This document shows positions 11,321 through 23,300 of a stretch of 64,000 bases of DNA, piece after piece. The notes under the pieces are model-generated. The model ran no database searches and was not told the DNA's origin. It saw only the letters and a program-made list of their open reading frames with translations. Position numbers and translations under genes: made by a program. Positions within the stretch are counted from its first letter, which is position 1. Every line of letters begins with the position of its first letter. This stretch comes from Sporothrix humicola. Its lineage: Eukaryota > Ascomycota > Sordariomycetes > Ophiostomatales > Ophiostomataceae. The stretch lies in contig WNYE01000010.1 of assembly GCA_021396245.1 (NCBI GenBank), positions 62,001 through 126,000 on the forward strand, given 5' to 3'.

Positions 11321-12391
11321 ATGTTCAACCTCCCCGAGAACAGCAAGCTGCGTGGCATCGGCTACCGGGCCCTCAATGTCCTGCGTCCCTGCAACATTAT
11401 TGCCCTGATTGCCGTCATCGCCGCCAGCTGGGTCATGGTCGTCCTTTCGGGCGTCACTGGCCAGTTCTTCTTTTTCGACGCCATCACCCACGTCTTTACC
11501 TCCTGTGTCGCCGGCTTCCTGATCCTCTCCGAGTTCCAGGTCGGCTTCCTTGAGCGCTACTTTGCTCGCTCCTGGCCCGTCTTCTCTGACCGCCACGGCT
11601 TCTTCTGGCTCGGCATGGCCATGATTACGCTTGGCTGCGACATGCTCGGCAACCTCAACAAGCCCGTCTTCAGCATCAAGAACCTTGGCCTGCCTCTGTG
11701 GCGCCTGATCATGGCTGCCGGCATCCTCTCGATCACGTTTGGCTTCTTCAACTTCATTGCCACCATCATTTTCCGCGACGGCCCCTCGGGTCTCACGGCT
11801 CGCATGATCCGCACTGACGGCAACCTTGCTGACGGCGGCAAGCTTGGCTCTGGCATTAGCAGCGCTGCCGGCGGTGCCAACCCGTCCGAGTACTATGCGG
11901 CCACTGCCTCGTCGCTCTCGCGCAGCAACACCCGCCGCTACAACAACAAGGAGGAGGGCATGATGTACGGCAGCGACGAGGAGAGCGCCACGGTCGCCCC
12001 TCAGCCTAACCGCATCAAGCGCCTTACCCAGGCCTTCAAGAAGAACCCCTTCTCTGGCTATGGCGGCCACGCTGGCAAGAAGATGCAGATCAGCCACCCG
12101 ATGCCCGTTGGCGGCTACGACGACGAGACGGCCGGCATTGCCAACCAGGGCGCTAGCTCTGGCATGGGCGGCGGCGACTACTACGCACACACCAACGATG
12201 CTGCCACAGTTGTTGACGACCACGACCGCGACTACGACCATGACGCCGTCGATGCTGTCAGCCACTACAACGACGAGCGCAAGAGCCCTATCTTGCCCGA
12301 GGTCCGCCGGCCGCCTACGGCCCTGCACCCGGCCATGAACAACAACAGCCGCCATAGCCGGTACAGCGAGGCCAACATGTCGCGGTTCTAG
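11321..12391 (+). CDS. DUF7598 multi-pass membrane protein
   Basis: A single-exon gene of 356 residues. The N-terminal half has four hydrophobic segments at about 24-43, 50-70, 93-111 and 126-150. Between them are conserved-looking motifs, including RGIGYRALNVLRP before helix 1, FFFFDAITH before helix 2 and LGNLNK after helix 3. This is the layout I recognise for the fungal DUF7598 family, whose function is unknown. From ~155 to the end the protein is hydrophilic and low complexity, with Gly, Asn, His and Asp clusters, and is probably a cytoplasmic disordered tail. The start lies in a good context (CTCGCCATG) and no intron is needed. The opposite strand is also open over almost the whole gene, which reflects strong codon bias (see rejected items). 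Confidence 0.85.
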   Translation: MFNLPENSKLRGIGYRALNVLRPCNIIALIAVIAASWVMVVLSGVTGQFFFFDAITHVFTSCVAGFLILSEFQVGFLERYFARSWPVFSDRHGFFWLGMAMITLGCDMLGNLNKPVFSIKNLGLPLWRLIMAAGILSITFGFFNFIATIIFRDGPSGLTARMIRTDGNLADGGKLGSGISSAAGGANPSEYYAATASSLSRSNTRRYNNKEEGMMYGSDEESATVAPQPNRIKRLTQAFKKNPFSGYGGHAGKKMQISHPMPVGGYDDETAGIANQGASSGMGGGDYYAHTNDAATVVDDHDRDYDHDAVDAVSHYNDERKSPILPEVRRPPTALHPAMNNNSRHSRYSEANMSRF

Positions 12392-14101
12392 GCCACAGGC
12401 CCTGCTGGACAGGGTGGTCTTTGATGCGGCGACTTTTTTCCTTTGTCGACAAAGCATCTTGTTCATTTCCATTTTTATCATGTATCATGTATGAAGCTGC
12501 AAACAGGGGTCCATGTGGCGTTTATCGGCGTTTGTACCTTTATCATTACTGTTTGTTTGCTCTTCTTTGCTTTTTCTTTTCCTTTGTCTTTCTCTTTTTA
12601 CACACTCTTTTTTTTCTTTCCATTTCTTTCAGGGAGATACCCGACTCCGTACAAAGCAATGCGGATTTTGCATGGTCGATGTGTCGACGGGCGTTTCTGG
12701 TTTAATTTCTCTGACTACCGTAATATGAAGTGCCATTTTGAATCAAAAAATATAAACTTTTTTAAAAAAAAAAAGTATTCTCCAAGTAAATCAAATAATC
12801 GTGAAAATGAGTGACAAAAGTGTGTGACCTGGTGATGCAAGTGACTTTGCGTTGAAGCCCTATGACTCGTGTGTTAGTGGGCAATACTGCCTAATGCAGA
12901 ACGGGCGCTATTTTTGAACCCTGAATAGAGCTCGTGCTAGACTAGCACGTGACATGACGATCCATTACATAATCTTGCAGATTCCGGCGCCACCTCAGAG
13001 CGCCACGCGCACACAGCTTGCCCGTTTTGCCAGCTAATTCCGTACCCGTTCGCTCCTCCCTTGCTGCTCTCTCTTTTCTCCTCCCTCCTTTCCTTCCCTG
13101 TTTCCAACTTTGTCTTCTTCTGACAACCACACTTTCGCTCCTTCCCAACGTCAACGAAGGGCAAGAAGGAGGAAAACAATAACAACGCCGACCTACAAAG
13201 AGAAGGAAACGAGGGAGGTCTCGTAATAAGAATTAAAACAGGAAGGAAAGGGAATCAGGCAGAAGAAAAGGGGGTGCCAATCGACCAGAGAGCGAAGCTT
13301 CTTTCTATCTCTGTATTGACCTCACTTTTCCATCTCCCTCCCAATCTCTCTTGTTCTGCTATTGTCGTCTTGCGCGCGTCCGCTCGCGACAAGGGAGCAG
13401 TCTGTGATCGTTTTTTTTCATACTCTTTTTCATTTCTTTTCCTTCTGTCGACTCTACTTTTCGCCATTTTCTCGCCGTCGCGCGCGTCGACTGTCAACTG
13501 TCGACTGTCTTCACGATCCATCGCCAAACCATCTTCTGTATTGCCTTCCATCTAACTTTCGACTGTTTCCATCATCGTCTTTGCCGTCTTTGTCATTTCT
13601 GTCGTTTTCTGATTGTTTCCATTTGCTTCTTGCATTGCGGATTGTCTGCCCAAAAGGACAGGCGAACACCAGGAAAACAGGAACACAAGAGCAAGAAGTG
13701 TGCGTTGTTTGGGAAACTAGGCAGCATCGCGAGCGATCTCTGTGTATCCTTCGCTTTGCCTCGCTCTTGTCTGTGCCTGCTTTCCTATCTCGCCCTCTCT
13801 TCTGAAGTGCCAAGTGACCCAATCTGCTGGAGGAAAAGGCGAATGCGCAGAGACGACCGGATCAAGCTCAAGCTTCTTCTCTCTTCTCACATGCTTTTGG
13901 TGACGCGAGCAACGCAATAAGCCGCCTTGTTCTTTTGTCTGCTTTTTTTCCTCGTCTCTTTTCGCTCTTGTGCTATTGCGGTGCGTGATTTAAGCACACG
14001 ACCTTGCGAGGTTGCAAACACACCAAGAAACGGCAAAGACCAGACCTGGGGGTATAGGAAGCGAAGGGAAAGAATAAGGAAAGAGAAACGAAAGGATCGC
14101 A
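12392..14101. other. intergenic region, DUF7598 to PCF11
   Basis: An AT-rich 3' flank to about 12800, then a purine/pyrimidine-rich region leading into PCF11. I see no gene. Confidence 0.6.
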
Positions 14102-17035
14102 ATGTCGTACGAAGACCAGTCAGAGGGCGTGGCCGCGGACTTCCGCGATGCCCTCAGCGAGCTGACAATGAACTCGCGCGTCGAGATCACGACGCTGACT
14201 GTTATTGCGCGGGAGAACACCGAGTATGCCCACAGCATCGCAGAAGTCCTGCAGGAGCACATTAAGAAGGTGAGTTTAGCTGCCTTGTATATCTATCGCA
14301 ACACTGCAACATTGCAACATTGCATACTCAGTCGCACCCTCCAACTGGTATACTAACCTGACCCTCGTATTCCCCAGGCCGCTCCTCAACGAAAACTTCC
14401 TGCCCTCTACCTGCTCGACTCGATTGTCAAGAACGTTGGCACCCCATACACAATATACTTTGGCCGCGGACTGTACTCGACCTTTATGGACGCCTACGCC
14501 TCGGTCGACAACGGCACACGGCGTAAGATGGACGAGATGCTCAAGACGTGGAAGGAACCGGTGCCCGGATCCGTGGATCCCCGGCCGGTGTTCAGCCTAG
14601 AGACCACGCGGCCCATCGAGAATGCTCTTATCAGAGCGAGAACCTCGGCGCTGCAGGCCCAGCACGAACACATGCGCAGCGAGCAGCAGCTTCTCGGCCG
14701 CGGCCGCCCAAATAGCGCAACGCCATATCGCGAGACGCCAACACCACCAGGACAGGGCGGCCGGCCAGGCTTTCCTCCACAACAAGGCCCATATGGCCAG
14801 CAACAACAGCCACCGCAGCAGCAGTCGTATCCGTTCCACCCGGTAAGTCTCCAAAGGAAAGCACTTAATTTTTGCGTGCCATGATTTCCGTTCTAACCTT
14901 GTTCTTCTTTGTAGCCACCAAATCAAACAACACAGACAACACCACAGCCGCCTGCCTATGCAACAGCTGGCGGACCGTTCCAGCCTCCAGTATCACAACC
15001 ACAACAACAACAGCCGCCATTCCAGAACCCTTATGCCCCTCCTCCTGCTGCCGCTTCAAGGACTAGCTTAGAGTCGCTAAATGAAGATGTCGAGCGGTTG
15101 ATCCAGGCAACCAAGACAGAGTTTGCAGAAAAGTCGTATGATGCTGGAGTGGCAGGGAGGTTAAAGGCGCTTCTGGATCTGCAGACGATCCTCAAGAGCC
15201 AGAACCTCGAGCAGGACAAGCTGGTCCTTGTAAGAAATCAAATTGATGCCCTCGCCGTAAACTTGCCTGCCCATCTAAAGGCACAGGCCCGCATCGGTCC
15301 CACGCCGACGCCGCCAGCCGCAGCATATCCTCCCTTCCAGCCTCCGCCATCGGCGCCCGCAGGAGGAGGAACGCCAACGCCGGCACCGGGTGGCAACCCA
15401 CCTCTTCCAGCCGCGGCCCTGGCCGCTCTGGCCGCTGCCCGGTCTTTGTCGGCAGGCTCTACACCTCCCGCACAATCCCCGGCGCCGCCTCCGCCGCAAC
15501 CTGCTCCATCTGCTCCGGCTGGCGGTGTGTCAATTGACAATCTCCTCGGCAAGGGAGCGCTCGCTGCTCTTCTGGCAGCTCGGCAACAGCAGCCGCCTCA
15601 ACAGCAGCTGCAGCAGCCACCACCACAGCCGCCACAACAGGCACCATTTGTACCTCCAAGCACACCACAGCTGGCGCAGCTGCTGCAAAATGTATATGCC
15701 CAGCAACATCAACAAAGTGCTGCTGCACCGCCTCCTGCTCCAGTCTCAGCTGCTGCACCCAATGCAGGCAACCCGCTGGCTTTGATGGATATGCTTCGGA
15801 AAGCAGGTATTCTCCAGCAGCAGCAGCAGCAGCAACAAAACACGCCCCCGCAGAATGCCCCTTTCCAGCCGCCGGCACAACCGCCACTACCACCAGCTCT
15901 TAATGGACTGAATGGGCTGAATGTTCCCGGTCTGGCCAATATCATTGCGTCGATGCGGGGCCCCGGATTTGCTGCTGCCGCTCCTCGTGACCCGCTCCTC
16001 GAGATTAAGAATGAGGTGTCGTTCCAAGCCGCGTCCCTCAAGCAGTTCCGTCCTCACCTGCTGCCCATGATGTACGAAAACCTCGGTCCCCCCTGCACCC
16101 AGTGTGGCCGTCGCTTTAGAACAGACGATGCTGGTCGCGCAGCCAAGACCGCCCACATGGACTGGCACTTCCGCGTCCACCAGCGCATTGTCGAGGCCGA
16201 GAAGCGTGGCCAGCAGCGCAGTTGGTACGTCGACCAGGCCGACTGGATCCACTCCCGCGAGACGGTCGATTCGGACGGCGTCGACCACCACGGCGCCGAT
16301 GGCAGCGGTGCCGCCACTGCTGGCGGGCGGGGTGCAACTGGACCGGCAGTACCTGGTGGCGCTGCGGGCGCCAAGCTGCAGTGGATTCCTGTCCCGACAG
16401 GCAGCGCCAACACCAACCAGACATGCCCGATCTGCCAGGAGAAGTTTGAGATGAAGTGGCTCGACGAGGCACAGGAGTGGGTGTGGATCGACGCTGTGCG
16501 TATCGGCTCGCGCGTGTACCATGCTAGCTGCCACGCCGAGGCGACACGCAGCGACAACAGCCACAACCACCCGGCTGCCGCAGCCCACTCGGCCATGATG
16601 TCGTCGGGCGGCAATAATGCCAACATCAACAACAATGTCAACAGCAACGGCCCGATCATCACGAAGCCCATCCCGACTGGCCCTGCAGCTGACCGAAACC
16701 GCCACTTGCACGGCAATGGCAATGGCCACAACGGCGGCAATGCAGTCCTCGGGAAACGTAAGGCTGCCCGTGGTGGCGGTGCCGTGGCTGCCGGCGGGAA
16801 ACACAAGAAGAACAAGCGCGGCGGGATGGGCGGTGCCGGTGGAGGCGGCAACCCTCGCCGCCCGCCTGACCTGGACCGTGTCGACCCCGATATTGGCGGC
16901 GGCGGCAATGGCGGCTCTGCGTCGGGCGAGGGCGGTGGCGGCGGCCGTGGCCGTGGAAAGCGGGGAGGCGCCCACAACAACGACAAGGCCAACAGCGGAG
17001 AGCCCGAGGTGGACCTCAACGCTCTGCCCTACTAG
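14102..17035 (+). CDS. PCF11: PCF11, mRNA 3'-end cleavage and termination factor
   Basis: The product is 917 residues. Exons are 14102-14269, 14378-14842 and 14915-17035, all joining in phase 0; introns are 108 and 72 nt with CTAAC-type branch sites. Residues ~8-140 form the CTD-interacting domain that binds phosphorylated RNA polymerase II, including the LPALYLLDSIVKNVGTPY helix. Two zinc fingers flank the presumed Clp1-binding segment near SWYVDQADW: CTQC...H...H at ~605 and CPIC...H..C at ~715. This order matches Pcf11 of cleavage factor IA, which links cleavage/polyadenylation to transcription termination in the nucleus. The region between CID and fingers is very rich in Pro, Gln and Ala. 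The tail is Gly/Arg/Asn-rich. It is longer than the budding yeast protein because of these low-complexity parts. Confidence 0.95.
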
Positions 17036-18469
17036 ATGGCCTTTCGGTGGTCCCCCCGTTTCTTGTTTATTTTTCAAACTCTCTTTCTTTGTTTTTGCGC
17101 GCTCTTTTCCTGGGATGGTCCTTTTGATTTTTTCTGCTTTTCTGTGCAGGTGTTCAGCTAGCTACGGTCATCATTGTTGTTTGCATTGCGCATGGCCATT
17201 TTGATGGGCTGGTGTTTTTGTCTTTCTTTCTTTTGTTACTTTCTCGGGTCTGTTTTCATTTTCATTTTGCACCTTTGTGTGCATGCACATACATTCATAT
17301 CTGCCTTTTTCACTGTGGGAAACGGTTGCCTACAATGGCTTCCAACTGAGAGCATACATATAGAAACAAAGGTGCACAAATTTCCGGGGGGGGGGTGGGA
17401 TCCGAATCAAAATACAACCATAGTTGAGTTTCACATCCACAGCTACACAGTAAAGAAACGATAAAATCATGTGACCATGCGACATACAGAGATACACTGC
17501 TCACCGGTTCGACGTTGTTCCATTTATCCTTTCTTCTTTTCTTTCCTTTTCTTCTTCTCTTCCTTGCCTTTTTCTTTTGCCGTTCCCCGCCCCTTTTGCC
17601 GCTTTCCATCCAAAGTCTGCCTTTGTCTGGAACAGCAGCAGAAAATCCACTCGAAATCCACTCGAAATCTACCCGCACTTCAATGCCGAGCCGTGTTGTC
17701 TGACGTCTTTCGTGTCCTCTGTGTCTTCTGTGTTTTTCTGTGTCTTGTGTCCCTCCCCTTCCCCGGCCCGGCTTCCCCTAAAAATAGTGGTCTCCCAAAA
17801 ATGACACAAAACGACAAAAAAGAAGGAAACTCGCCTACAGATATCCCGTGCCACTTGGCGGCTTGACCTGTCAGAATCATTAATGACTTCCCGCTCTACT
17901 TTATCTCTCCCCACAAGTTCACGAAGCGAGGACGGGAGATGTTCATTAAAGAATGTTGGTAATTCATGACATGTTGGACTTCTCTGGTAGAGCACAGGCG
18001 TAAATACGTTTAAAATATATCAGTGGCATATATGTAGATAGCGAGAAGCAAGAAATAGACGTTATAGCATTTACAACCGTAAAGGAAGAAACAATAAAAA
18101 CTTTAAAAGAGTATACCCCGTCCCAATATATCGTGATTATATCTGGCGTGAAAAAGACCGACTGAAAGCCCAAAGAAAAATCAAACCCGTAAAATGTAAC
18201 ACCGCTAATTTGTTTGGGAAGCCTGTCTAAAAAAGAAGAACAACAGTGGAAATGTAGAATGTAAAATATAAATAAGGATATAGTATGAGGATGTAGAGAG
18301 AGGAGGAATAGGTATAAGAGGGAGGCGAATCAAGTGAGACATAAGGGAGTCGTTGGGTATTTTGGTGGTAGAATATGTGCGTGAGAGAAAGATGAGAAAA
18401 ATAAAGAGGATGGAAAAATATTAGGAGTTAGGAGTAAGATGGCGATGATAGGCGATGGTCGTTATAATA
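17036..18469. other. convergent 3' region, PCF11 and RING gene
   Basis: Contains the 3' flanks of both genes, a G10 run at 17386-17395, a GTGTCTT-rich simple stretch around 17700-17760 and AT-rich DNA from 17950. No coding signal is seen. Confidence 0.6.
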
Positions 18470-20353
18470 TTAGTTGTTGCTCGAAGAGCTCGGCTCCTGA
18501 GCGCGGGTGCGGATGCGGAACTTGTCGCGGAGGCGCTTCGCCAGTCTCTCGCGGTTGGCCTCGTCAGCGTTGCCGGTAGGCGTGGCCGCACGGGAAGCCT
18601 CGGCACTGCCGCTGCCCTCGGCAGCTTGGTTCTCGGCACGGAAACGGCGGAGAGCCTCGATACGCTCCTCGACAGTGGCGTGGCGCAGACGGTGCAGGTC
18701 AAATAGGCGCGTGGCACGGCGGCGGCCACTTGTGGTCGTGACATCCGCGGAAGAAGCTCCGACAGGTGCAGCAGCAGAAGAAGAAGCGGTGGCGGCCTCG
18801 GCGTCGAGGGGAGGAGCGTCGCCGTCAGTAGCAGCGGCGTCAGTCTCGCCATCGTTAGGACGGAGATCCAGGCGACTATAAAAAAGTTTGAGGTTAGTAT
18901 CACAGGTTCGTGAAGAGGTAGGACCAGCAGCCACAAAACGGGTTACACTGGTGGTATGGAAAGACAAAGACGAAATACAAGACAAAGAAAAACAAAACAC
19001 AACGAAAAATAAATAAATCACTTACCAGAGAGGGCACGTGCCGGACACGTTGATCAGCCACGGGTCTACACAGTGGGGGTGGTACTTGTGGTTGCAAGGT
19101 AGGACACGGACGTCTTCACCGACAGCGAAATCTTCTGTGCAGATGGAGCAGCCCAGGTGGTTGCCGTCCTCCGCCTCGGAAGCGGCGTCCTTGGCCTTGG
19201 CGGCACCGGCAGCCGCACCAGCACCAGCGCCAGCAACGGCACTGCCCTCGGCGGCAGTCGAGCCAGGTCCAGTATTGGCGCCAGAACCACTACCCTCGAG
19301 CACACCAGCCGACTTGGGCGGTGATACGGCGTCTTCGGGAATTGTCGACAGGTGGTGGGCCTGCTGGACCTCGTTGGTGTTGCGGGTGCCGTGGCCCGAT
19401 TCAGACGCGCTCTCGAGCTCGATGCTCGGGTCGGGCTTCGCGGGCGTGTCGTCGCCAAACTTGACAATCGGCAGAGTCTCGAGGACGGCACGGGCCAGAC
19501 CCTTGGCACGGCTTTGGCGCGGGCGTCCTCCATAACCACTGCGCGGGCCATAGCGCTCGGGATTGCGGTGAGCGCGAACGGCACCGGTGGCAATAATGAC
19601 AAGGAAGAGCAGGGTGATGAGGCCCGTGATACTATACAGGATGCTCATAGCAACTGCAGAGTTACTGCCGCTGCCGCCGCCGCCGCTGCTGTCGGTAGAC
19701 GTGATATTGCCAGTGATAATGGCCTGGGCCACGCCGTCGCCGTTGTTGGTGATGTTGAGCGTCTGTGCAGCCTCGCCTTTGTCGACCATGGTGAAGATCG
19801 TCTGATAAGCCAGGTCCGAGCCGGTCAGGCCACAGCAGTTGCCGTCCTGGCTGTAGAGAAGAATAGCCGCGGGCAGGTTGCCCATGAGAGCGTTGAATAT
19901 GCGGTTGGCGTCAATGAAGGAGTCGGTCGTGTTGTCACAGCTGAGGTAGGCGATCTGTTTTGAGCCGGAGATGTTGGCGTAGTTGGAGTCTGTGGCCTCG
20001 ATCAAGTTACCCATAATTTGAACAGACTGCATGTGTTAGTGTCTGCAGATTCTGAATTTATTTCTATTTTACTCTTGTGTGCCTGTACTCACTCTTCTTG
20101 TCTCTTGAGATTGGTTCAGGCCCAGGACGGCAGTCAAAGGCACGACTGTGAATGTTATTGGCAGAATGTCGGCGTCCGGGTCGGACACCTGGAGAGACAT
20201 GACGGACGATGCTTGCCACTCGGGCACGGTGTCCATGGAGAAGATTGTGGCATCAGAGTCGGCCGCGGAGGCGACGGCCGAGAAAGTCGCCGATGCTGCT
20301 GCTGTGAGCAGCCATTTCCAGGAAGCCATCCTTGATGATGATGAGCCTCTCAT
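18470..20353 (-). CDS. PA-TM-RING E3 ubiquitin ligase
   Basis: The product is 555 residues. Exons (reverse order) are 20093-20353, 19026-20026 and 18470-18875. Introns are 66 and 150 nt, each with an ACTAAC branch site, and the second join rebuilds the last zinc-binding Cys of the RING. A signal peptide (to ~30) is followed by a lumenal region with N-glycosylation sites that resembles a protease-associated domain. One transmembrane helix lies at ~211-234. A RING-H2 finger is at ~380-421 (CSIC...CNHKYHPHC...CPLC). A basic/acidic tail of 135 residues follows. This layout is that of membrane E3 ligases of endosome, vacuole or Golgi, which ubiquitinate membrane cargo. An ATG eight codons further in (20329) would leave the signal peptide intact and cannot be excluded as the start. 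Confidence 0.9.
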
Positions 20354-23300
20354 GTTGTGAGAGAGAGAGCGTGAGTGAGAGAGGAAGCGGTGGAGAAAAT
20401 AGAAGAAAATGCTGAACGTCCTCCTGACGACAGCCGTCGACAACAAAGAGTGGTGAAAGTGTGAGCGAGACTCTTATGATCGTGTGAGTAGATGTAAGTG
20501 GATATCGTGAGACTAGATGGCTATCTTTTGTCGTCGAAGTTGGTGAGACGCCGAACTATGTCGAAGATGTCGAGGGATTGTTCAAGATGTTTGTGTTTGT
20601 AAAACGAAAAAAGATGAGAAGGAGGAGGCGGGATGGGATGTGGATGAGATGTTTGGCGAGTCTTATAAAGGAGGAAAACAGAAAACACAAATAACAGAAA
20701 ACGAGGAAGAGAAGAAAGAAAAGAAGAGTGTGTGGAGAAGTGCAGAGCAAAGGGGGCAGAGCAAACAATGGTTGGGAATCGCGGGTGGAATCAAAGTGCT
20801 CAAGATGGATAAGAGGGACACGGATGAGGTAATGGAGGGAGAGGCAGTCGAAAGGAAGAAGAAAGGCTGCAAAGGAGGCGCCGGGTTTGTCACATAGCCC
20901 AGTGCCGATGACAGAACATCGAGGGCCGGCGTTCTTTGGTACAGCAGTTTTTGATTCTTTGGTTCTTTGGTTCTTTGGTTGTCGGAGTTTCTGAGTTTCT
21001 GAGTTTCTGCTTCTTGGGTTTCTGCCTCTTGATCGTCCTCCACAAAAAGTATGCACAAAGCAAAAAAGCAACAATGCACCAAGGGCACTGCAAAAAAGAG
21101 CAGGGCGCCAAGCGTCAAAGAGACCTGACCCGACCCAGGCGACCAGGGGCCAGTGGAAGGTGATGCCGATCGTCGACGGGGACGCGCGCTGGTGCTTCTG
21201 TTGCCGCTGCTGGCAACGAGGTGTTGCGTGTGTATGTGGAATTGCGTTGGAAGAAGAGGGGAAGACTAGAGGAAGTCTCAATGTTGACGATGCTGGCGAT
21301 AGACGAGGGGACAAGACAAAGACAAGGCAAGTCCGGGGACCCAGGAAAGAGGGAACAGGAAAGAGCGGCACACGGCGTTTGTGGAGACACACTCTCTCAC
21401 ACACTCACTCACGCAACCCACCAACAAGGCAAGTACAGTCGAGCGCTCAGCGCCGATGTTTGCGACGGTCGCAACTGCCAAATCGTCGCGGGGAACGCCG
21501 CAGGGCAAGAACAACCACGCCAATGTCAGGCTAAGAAGCAAGAGCGAGCGGTCTTTCCGCCACCAGTCTGGGCAGCACTTTACTCACTTTCCTCCTTGTC
21601 TTGAGACATTTTCTACAGATATTACAGCGCCTACGCCCATAAGAAAACAGTCGAAAGCAGACAGCGCCTAAATGAAGAAAAAGAACAAAAGAAAGAGAAA
21701 AAGAAGAAGAAAAGTCTGGGTTTGGGCGATCTGCGACACACATGAGCACCGGTCTGAGACGTTGAGCTGTTTTAGCGCCTCTGCTTTGTTAAAGCGGGCT
21801 GGCTACACAAGAAAAAGAAGAACGACAGAAGGAGCCCACAGCAAACGTCCGTTTTCTTGGGACTTCTTGGGAGAGAAGGAGCGCTGGACCCCAGGATCCA
21901 CTTTCCAAGACTCTGTGAGCCAATCAGTAATCTCAATTTGGGCGCCATGGCTGCGCCCCGATAAGATTCCAAGCACCCTTTTCACTCCTTTGCGGTGTCT
22001 TATCGATAAGATGCCCTGTAAGTGGCCTGTAAGTTACGTCGGAAACTGGTAGTGGACTGCGGGAGTGGCCTAAATTTCTAATTAATCGGGGGCCAAGCGG
22101 TGCAGAAAGCCCGTCTCCCCGCTGCTTCCTAAAAGGAAGGACGATTCCTCATAGTGCGCTCCACCTTGCCGGTCGCTCTTTCTGGGCGCGTTGTGTGTGC
22201 TGCACACAGAAGGCACAGGCACAAGTATCTCCGTCCTCAGTACTCATATTTTCCGTCCCATCCGTTTGGTTTTCAACACCACCACACCATCACACACCAA
22301 TACACCAATACACAGGAGCAAGAGCGGCTAGCGGCTGCAGGGCAACGACTGTGATTCCAGCCATGCTTCCATGATTCCACAGGCCCCAAGCCTGTAGGGC
22401 CTTGCAGTGCCTCCCCAGCCTTGCCCAACTTGGCCTGGCCCCGGCACTTGGAACTTCCGAGCTGCGACGAAGCTCGAAGAGAGACATTTCTCACTGTTTG
22501 TGTCGCTCACAAACAGCAAAGACGAACAGCGAGAGACACAGCGACAGGCTCGGACATTTTCAGTTGTTATTTTCTCCGCCCTGGATATGTGCCGTGACCC
22601 CGACCAAGATATCGACTCGCGTCACAATTCATAATTCATAACTCATAATTTGTGTTGCGTGCAGTCTGTGGGAGTCGTGGGGCAACAGAAGTTTACCAAA
22701 AGGCTCTTGTGTGTCTTTGACTCCCACAGCCTGATTCAATTCAAGATTCGAGTGCGGCCCATTCTCTATTTCCCCATTGTGGCGTTTTCAAATCTACAAC
22801 GCCTTGTGGGCTGGACAGCCCTAGATCGTCTTATACACATGTCATCTGGCCTCGTTATACGTTCTTACTTTCTCACGATTACAAGTGATACAAGTTCAAG
22901 TTAAAGTTTAGGGGGAAAAGAGAGAACAAGAGGAGAAAGAGAGGTCGGCAAGAGGAGAGAGACAGAACACGCCGTAGGGCGTAGGGGCATATCCACGACC
23001 GGGGAAAAGGCTTGGCAAAACAAACACCACACAAACATGTTTGTGTGGATGTGAAAGGGCTGTGTGGATTTGTGGACTTGTGTACGACATGCCCATTCGT
23101 GTGTTGATTTGTGTGGACGTTGTTCTTTGTATCACGGATCTAAAAGGCGCCAAAACATCAATTCTCGTCAAGGACAGGGACAAGGTTTATTCTGGAAGAG
23201 ACAACAGGGGTCCACAGAGGAAGACGAAATGCAAAGTACAAATTACAAAATACGACCAACGACACGGTGATAAGAAGCAGAAAGAAAGGCAAACAAAAGA

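Noticed and set aside
11201..12481. 426-codon open frame antisense to the DUF7598 gene
   Set aside because: Shadow of strong codon bias in the sense gene. The Val/Ala-rich product has no domain and ends inside both flanks.
15887..17077. 396-codon and 321-codon frames antisense to PCF11
   Set aside because: They lie opposite the zinc fingers and Gly-rich tail of PCF11 and have biased composition.
20556..21404. 282-codon minus-strand frame upstream of the RING gene
   Set aside because: It spans simple repeats and CT-rich leader DNA, and the translation has no recognisable motif.
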